From Caulobacteraceae bacterium (GTDB lineage Bacteria > Pseudomonadota > Alphaproteobacteria > Caulobacterales > Aquidulcibacteraceae), in NCBI GenBank assembly GCA_009773335.1, contig WRPF01000014.1:3549-61330 (forward strand): a DNA stretch of 57,782 bases, written 5' to 3'. Both the position numbers and the translations under genes were made by a program. A model generated the notes under the pieces. The model searched no databases. It was given only the letters and a program-made list of their open reading frames with translations, and had not been told where the DNA came from. Every line of letters starts with the position of its first letter. Position 1 is the first letter of the stretch. Shown here piece by piece: positions 54,283 to 57,782 of this stretch.

Positions 54283-55524
54283 TCAGCGATCAGGCCCGAT
54301 CGGCAGGCGCAGCGCCTTCGCGAGTTGACGCGCTGGGTCGGTCGGCCCCCTGGCGAGATCCTGAGCCCGTGCCCGCATGAGCGACTTGCGGATATCCAGG
54401 TGCAGCTCCATCGCCGTCAGCCGCTCGCGCCAGTCGCAGTCGAAGGCGAGCACATTCCGACTTGTCTCTGTCGCAAGACCGAGCCGCTTTAACTCATGCG
54501 CCCGCGCCTTCAAGGCTTCCGTCAACTCCGGTGCGCCGTTGGGCGCTCTCAGGCGCGCGATCCGCACCGTGCCGTCCTCGCCGATCTGCGGTGCGATGAT
54601 CTGGTCGAGCCGGGTGGGGCGATGCGCTCGTATCTCGTTCTGGAGCGCGAGGCGGGCGTCATCGCGGGTACGAAAGCCAAGCCGCTCCGTGGCGATATCG
54701 CGGGCCGCATTGCGGAAGCCGTGGCTGACGTATTCGCGGGGAATGACGAGATCGCGCCCGTCCTCATGTCGTCCTCGGAGAATGACGTGGGTGTGCGGGT
54801 TGTCGGTGTCCCAGTGATCGACGGCGACCCACTCAAGCCTGGTGCCGAGCGCCGCCTCGGCACGGCTCATCACTTCTCGCGTATAGCTCTTGAGGTCCTC
54901 AAGTCGCGTGCCGTTCTCGGGCGCCAGGATCAGTCGGAAATGGCGGCGGTCGTCCTTGGCCCACTGAGCGGCGCGACCGGCACCGTCAACTCTGTCCCCG
55001 AGCGTGTCATAGAACATCGTCCGTTCGACGTCTCTGCCACGCGACAGGTACTGAGCATGCGATCGAGCGCGGACTTCGGCCGACCGTTCAGCCTGACCGT
55101 CATCACCTTTGCGGACTTCGTCAGGCGAGGGTCCAGCTTCTGGTGATCGTGCCGAGGCATCGCGCGCCACGTAGCGGGCGTGCGCCCGCAGCGCCGTCGC
55201 GCCGCCACCGCCATGACCGAAGTAGTGGACCTTCACCACCGCGCGCTGGCGTGGGTCGTACTTGAACGCACCGTGCCGCACGGTGCGCGAGAACAGGCCG
55301 CGCGTGGGTCCGATCCGTTTTTGCAACGCGGACGACAAGGCGGGCCTTGCAGCGCCGCCCGCCACTTTCCGCGCGCGGCCCTCGTGACGGCCGATGAGAC
55401 TCTCTGCATCGATGGGACGTGCGATGCGCAAGCGTGATCCAGGCTGAAGGATGTCGGCGCCCATCGCATCGCGCAGAAGTTTGCTGCCGCGGAGAAGTGC
55501 GTTGAGGCTGGTGGACGACGTCAT
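54283..55524 (-). CDS. Conjugative relaxase, MOB_P/VirD2-like
   Basis: 413 residues from ATG 55524. It nicks oriT and pilots the strand. Motif III has the metal-binding His triad His237, His244, His246 (HWDTDNPHTHVILRG). The catalytic Tyr is probably in the N-terminal RAHARYVARDASARS segment. Many relaxases of this group have ~600-700 residues with a DUF3363 C-terminus; this one ends soon after the catalytic part (LAKALRLPIGPDR), so it is short or truncated. No traG follows, contrary to the usual order. Confidence 0.85.
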   Translation of the reverse strand: MTSSTSLNALLRGSKLLRDAMGADILQPGSRLRIARPIDAESLIGRHEGRARKVAGGAARPALSSALQKRIGPTRGLFSRTVRHGAFKYDPRQRAVVKVHYFGHGGGGATALRAHARYVARDASARSPEAGPSPDEVRKGDDGQAERSAEVRARSHAQYLSRGRDVERTMFYDTLGDRVDGAGRAAQWAKDDRRHFRLILAPENGTRLEDLKSYTREVMSRAEAALGTRLEWVAVDHWDTDNPHTHVILRGRHEDGRDLVIPREYVSHGFRNAARDIATERLGFRTRDDARLALQNEIRAHRPTRLDQIIAPQIGEDGTVRIARLRAPNGAPELTEALKARAHELKRLGLATETSRNVLAFDCDWRERLTAMELHLDIRKSLMRARAQDLARGPTDPARQLAKALRLPIGPDR

Positions 55525-55734
55525 TGCGATCGCAAATCCCGCACGGTGCGCGCACCGTGCGCCGCACAGTGCGATGATCCTCAACACCGTGCGGGAAAGC
55601 CAGTGTTTGCAAGCGATTGGGGAGCAGAACGACTCTCCCTTTATCTTGCATTACGACTCACAGTTTTCCCAAACCACCCTCACTCCACAAACCTAGCTCA
55701 GAATGGAAACCCACGCACCGTGTCGCACAGTGCG
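55267..55734. repeat. Cluster of CGCACNGTGCG palindromic motifs (oriT/regulatory region)
   Basis: Copies at 55277-55287, 55540-55550, 55551-55561 (back to back, a perfect 22-bp palindrome), 55563-55573 and 55724-55734, with partial copies at 55267-55276, 55585-55593 and 55714-55723. Central base is G, C or A. Most lie between the traF stop (55738) and the relaxase start (55524). Iterated palindromes of this kind are binding sites for a relaxosome or repressor protein. Confidence 0.75.
55642..55649 (+). other. Candidate nic site within oriT region
   Basis: TATCTTGC matches the RP4/VirD2-type nic consensus YATCYTGY at every position, in the relaxase-traF gap. A GGGAG/CTCCC stem (55620-55624 and 55635-55639) sits just upstream, as oriT inverted repeats do. 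An eight-base match alone is weak; context raises it. Confidence 0.45.
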
Positions 55735-55737
55735 TCG

Positions 55738-56244
55738 TCAGAAGGTGAGGGGAAGCCAGACGCCTTCGATGCTCTCGCGCCGTGTCGGCCCCCAATAGCG
55801 CCCGTCGAAACTGTCATCGGTGTCGCCGAGAAGGAGGAGTTCATCGCCTGCGAGCACGCGGCAGCCTGTCCACCACGGCAGCGTACGACCGGAGGCATCG
55901 CTGTGGCGCCGGCGCAGCGAGAGGCTGCGGTTCACACGTACGGTCTCGCCCTGCGCACAAACCTCGTCACCCGCCGCGGCGGCGACACGCTTGATGAAGC
56001 GGTCGCCGGGATCGGTGAAGTGGCGGGCTTTTGCGTAAGCGAACGCTACGTCGACGGCGCGAACCGTGACCAGTGCGCCGCGCGCGAGCGGCGTCCTGAA
56101 GGACGCGTCGGCGCGGTGGTAGAAGCCCTGCGGGATCGATGGACTGTGATTGTAGAGAAGCCAGTCGCCCTGTCTGACCTGCGCCCAGGCGAGGACGGCA
56201 AGTCCGATCGCCGCCGCGTACGCCCATGTTCGCGTCGTGCTCAT
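55738..56244 (-). CDS. traF: TraF, S26-type conjugative pilin-processing peptidase
   Basis: 168 residues. A transmembrane helix (about 8-24) precedes the catalytic Ser36 in NHSPSIPQGFY, and Lys85 lies in DRFIKRVAAAAGDEV: the Ser-Lys dyad of TraF/LepB. In RP4, TraF trims and cyclises the TrbC pilin; trbC is at 10550-10879. The ORF ends 4 bases after the repeat cluster. Confidence 0.92.
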   Translation of the reverse strand: MSTTRTWAYAAAIGLAVLAWAQVRQGDWLLYNHSPSIPQGFYHRADASFRTPLARGALVTVRAVDVAFAYAKARHFTDPGDRFIKRVAAAAGDEVCAQGETVRVNRSLSLRRRHSDASGRTLPWWTGCRVLAGDELLLLGDTDDSFDGRYWGPTRRESIEGVWLPLTF

Positions 56245-56526
56245 GGACCACTTCTTTCATGGAACATGCCGAGCGCAAGCGGGCGCCCTTGCGGGAGTGA
56301 ATCTGTCAGGAGGCGTTATCGCCGGCTTCGGTGAATAAGGAAGTTCGCCTTGGCGGGCGCATCGCTGCTCCCTGGCCCTGGCGGCGGTGCGCGGTCGCGA
56401 GCGGACGCTTGCGTCCCGCGGGCACGGTGATCGGGCGCCTGCCAGCGGCGCCTCCGCGCGGGAGCGGTAAGGAACATCGACTTGCCCGCACGCCGCCGGC
56501 TTTCACCGGCAGCGTGCGGGCGGTGG

Positions 56527-56880
56527 TCATGCCGCCATGGCTTGTGGCGTGGGCTCGGGCGCCATGCCTTTCGAGCGGAGCGTTCCGACGCCGGGCTCGA
56601 TCGCGATGTAGACCTTGCCGGTCCAGCGGCTGGTCTGCTTGTCCTTCCAGCGGTCGTGACGCAGCTGGCCGTTGATCTCGGCGAGCACGTCCGCCTGCAT
56701 GGCCTTGGCGACGGTTTGCGCTTTCGGACAATGGATCTCGACGGTGAAGCGGTCGGCGCGATCAGCGTCCTTGACTTCGACCCACAGCGATACGGTCTCG
56801 AAGGTCTGCCCGCGGCTTTCGTAGGTGCGGATCTTCGCTGCTTCGAGCACTTTGGCGATAAGGGTGACACGGTTGGTCAT
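56527..56880 (-). CDS. SSB-like OB-fold protein
   Basis: 117 residues from ATG 56880 (MTNRVTLIAKVLEAAKIRTYESRGQTFETVSLWVEVKDADRADRFTVEI). The layout of early strand, ETVSLWVEV and GKVYIAIEPGVGTL resembles single-strand DNA-binding OB folds of mobile elements. A DNA-protecting role near primase and relaxase is likely; family assignment is tentative. Confidence 0.65.
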   Translation of the reverse strand: MTNRVTLIAKVLEAAKIRTYESRGQTFETVSLWVEVKDADRADRFTVEIHCPKAQTVAKAMQADVLAEINGQLRHDRWKDKQTSRWTGKVYIAIEPGVGTLRSKGMAPEPTPQAMAA

Positions 56881-56995
56881 GGAAGGTCTCTCTGGTTTTG
56901 CGTTCCCGGTTTTTCCCGGGGTCGTGGGCCTCGCCCGCGACGGCTGATCCGAGCCCGGCCGCTCAAGGCGACGGTGAAAGTCGAAAATGGTGGGG

Positions 56996-57016
56996 CCCCG
57001 AACCTCGGGTTCGGGG
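56996..57016. terminator. 9-bp GC-rich hairpin between primase and SSB-like genes
   Basis: CCCCGAACC (56996-57004) pairs perfectly with GGTTCGGGG (57008-57016) over a 3-base loop. On the minus strand a T-rich stretch follows after a few bases. A terminator or an operator between the two genes. Confidence 0.45.
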
Positions 57017-57128
57017 GAAACGATTTTCTGCTTTTGGCGGCGACGCGGCCGGGCGTCCTGAAGCCGGCGTGGGCGAGGTCCCACGTCTCCGTTGCGACGG
57101 GATGGCTGTGAGTGAGACGCTGCGCCGT

Positions 57129-57782
57129 CTAACCGCGCCGCGCCGCACGATGCGCGATGGCGCGATCGTTCCAATCTGGAAATGCCTCGCCGGGCAGGGC
57201 GATCTCGACGGAGAGGGTGGTCTGCGCGCGCATGGCGAGTGTCTGCGCGGCCTGTCTGCCGGCCTCGTCATCGTCGGCGGCGATAATCAACCGACGCACG
57301 ACTGCGGGCGGGTCGAAGGTCGCCAGCAAGGTCGCCGTGAGCGCGGCCCAAGCGGGATGCCCCAGCGCCTCGGCTGCGGACATGGCGGTCTCGACGCCTT
57401 CGGCGACGATGAGGGTGTCGCCCGGCGGATCGAGCTGCACCGCGCCGCCGCGCCCTCTGCCGATGGTCCGGCGGGGCGTCGTCACATGCGCCTTGCGCTC
57501 GCCATAGCGGGTGAGGAGCGTCACCTGCACGCCCTGGAGTTCGCCATCGCTGTCGCGGATCGCAGCGATCAGCGCCGGGCGTCGACGGCGGTCGTCGAGA
57601 CTCGTGGCCGCTGGATGACAGCGGAGTACGTCGTCGTTCCAGGCCGGGGGGCGGATCGCGCGCCGCAGGAGGTAGCACTCCGCCGCGCTGCCAGGCAGCG
57701 CGCGCGCTTCGGTCCAGAAGCGTCGCGCCCGCGCGATCCGGGATTCCACGGCCGGCTGCACGGCCGGCTGCACGGTCGGCGG
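57129..57782 (-). CDS. Toprim-domain primase/DUF7146-like protein, 5' end may be outside window
   Basis: At least 214 residues; the frame is still open at the window edge. Toprim motifs are clear: LIVAEGVETAMSAAEAL (catalytic Glu) and RLIIAADDDEAGRQAA (acidic triad). The upstream region (AECYLLRRAIRPPAWNDDVLRCHP) is the domain often found with Toprim in these elements. It starts in a run of three similar 12-bp units (QPAV repeats). Acts in element replication or DNA processing after transfer, by family inference. Confidence 0.85.
   Translation of the reverse strand, partial: PPTVQPAVQPAVESRIARARRFWTEARALPGSAAECYLLRRAIRPPAWNDDVLRCHPAATSLDDRRRRPALIAAIRDSDGELQGVQVTLLTRYGERKAHVTTPRRTIGRGRGGAVQLDPPGDTLIVAEGVETAMSAAEALGHPAWAALTATLLATFDPPAVVRRLIIAADDDEAGRQAAQTLAMRAQTTLSVEIALPGEAFPDWNDRAIAHRAARRG

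Larger units (their letters stand above)
52776..57782. mobile_element. Mobile-element segment with relaxase, TraF and primase
   Basis: From the radC junction to the window edge the genes are an SNase-like protein, AlpA-like HTH, small membrane protein, relaxase, TraF, OB-fold SSB-like protein and Toprim primase, all typical of alphaproteobacterial integrative elements. No integrase or second boundary is visible; the element continues to the right. traG and trb genes are missing here and present at 7-18 kb. Confidence 0.7.

Noticed and set aside
57721-57782. Possible CRISPR or tandem array in the CGGCCGGCTGCA units
   Set aside because: Only two or three adjacent 12-bp units in frame with the primase N-terminus (QPAV repeats); a coding repeat, not an array.

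Overview
The window looks like an alphaproteobacterial chromosome, probably Caulobacterales or a Hyphomonadaceae-like lineage. The evidence is the high GC content, a TonB receptor of the sphingomonad/caulobacter type, an alphaproteobacterial ATPase inhibitor zeta gene (DUF1476), and purC-purS-purQ / purL lying near bolA and grxD. No rRNA or complete tRNA gene was seen. The taxonomic call is an inference from gene content, since no database search could be run.

Layout. (1) Positions 1-6.9 kb, lower GC: the 3' part of a TetR regulator, a TonB-dependent receptor, an orphan histidine kinase, a BASS-type transporter, two SnoaL/NTF2-fold proteins and an Lrp/AsnC regulator. (2) 7.0-22.6 kb: a conjugative (Trb-type) transfer operon, traG-CopG-trbBCDEJLFGI plus an HTH protein, followed by an AAA ATPase/subtilase pair recognised as the IetAS toxin-antitoxin (also listed as a defence) system. 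The segment ends at 22587-22606 in a 20-base copy of a tRNA-Ser 3' end with an adjacent 9-bp inverted repeat, read here as an attachment site. (3) 22.6-52.6 kb: chromosomal backbone with nucleoside salvage (nupC, nucleoside hydrolase, ribokinase), an acyl-CoA dehydrogenase, a possible foreign islet (Lnt-like amidohydrolase with divergent PadR), an amidase, grxD/bolA, purine biosynthesis (purL, purQ, purS, purC, purB), and a csp-infA-H1-like cluster. It also holds an MFS transporter, tandem paralogous HTH regulators and a PLP-dependent lyase. (4) 52.6-57.8 kb: a radC gene reduced to its last ~53 codons, then a second mobile segment: SNase-like protein, AlpA-like HTH, small membrane protein, MOB_P-type relaxase, TraF peptidase, OB-fold protein and Toprim primase.

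How the parts fit. The left mobile segment has the coupling protein and mating-pore genes but no relaxase. The right one has relaxase, TraF and primase but no traG/trb. The two modules point away from each other's expected junction so that a single inversion between about 6.9 and 54.2 kb would restore the usual order primase-SSB-traF-relaxase-traG-trb. Two independent, partly visible elements would explain the same picture. The relaxase-traF gap carries at least five copies of an 11-bp palindromic motif and a match to the MOB_P nic consensus, making it the best oriT candidate.

The most interesting points for follow-up are the IetAS pair with its two palindromic operator candidates next to attR, the split conjugation system, the palindrome-rich oriT candidate, the tandem regulator duplication at 50.35-51.3 kb, and the csp/IF-1-paralog/H1-like cluster.
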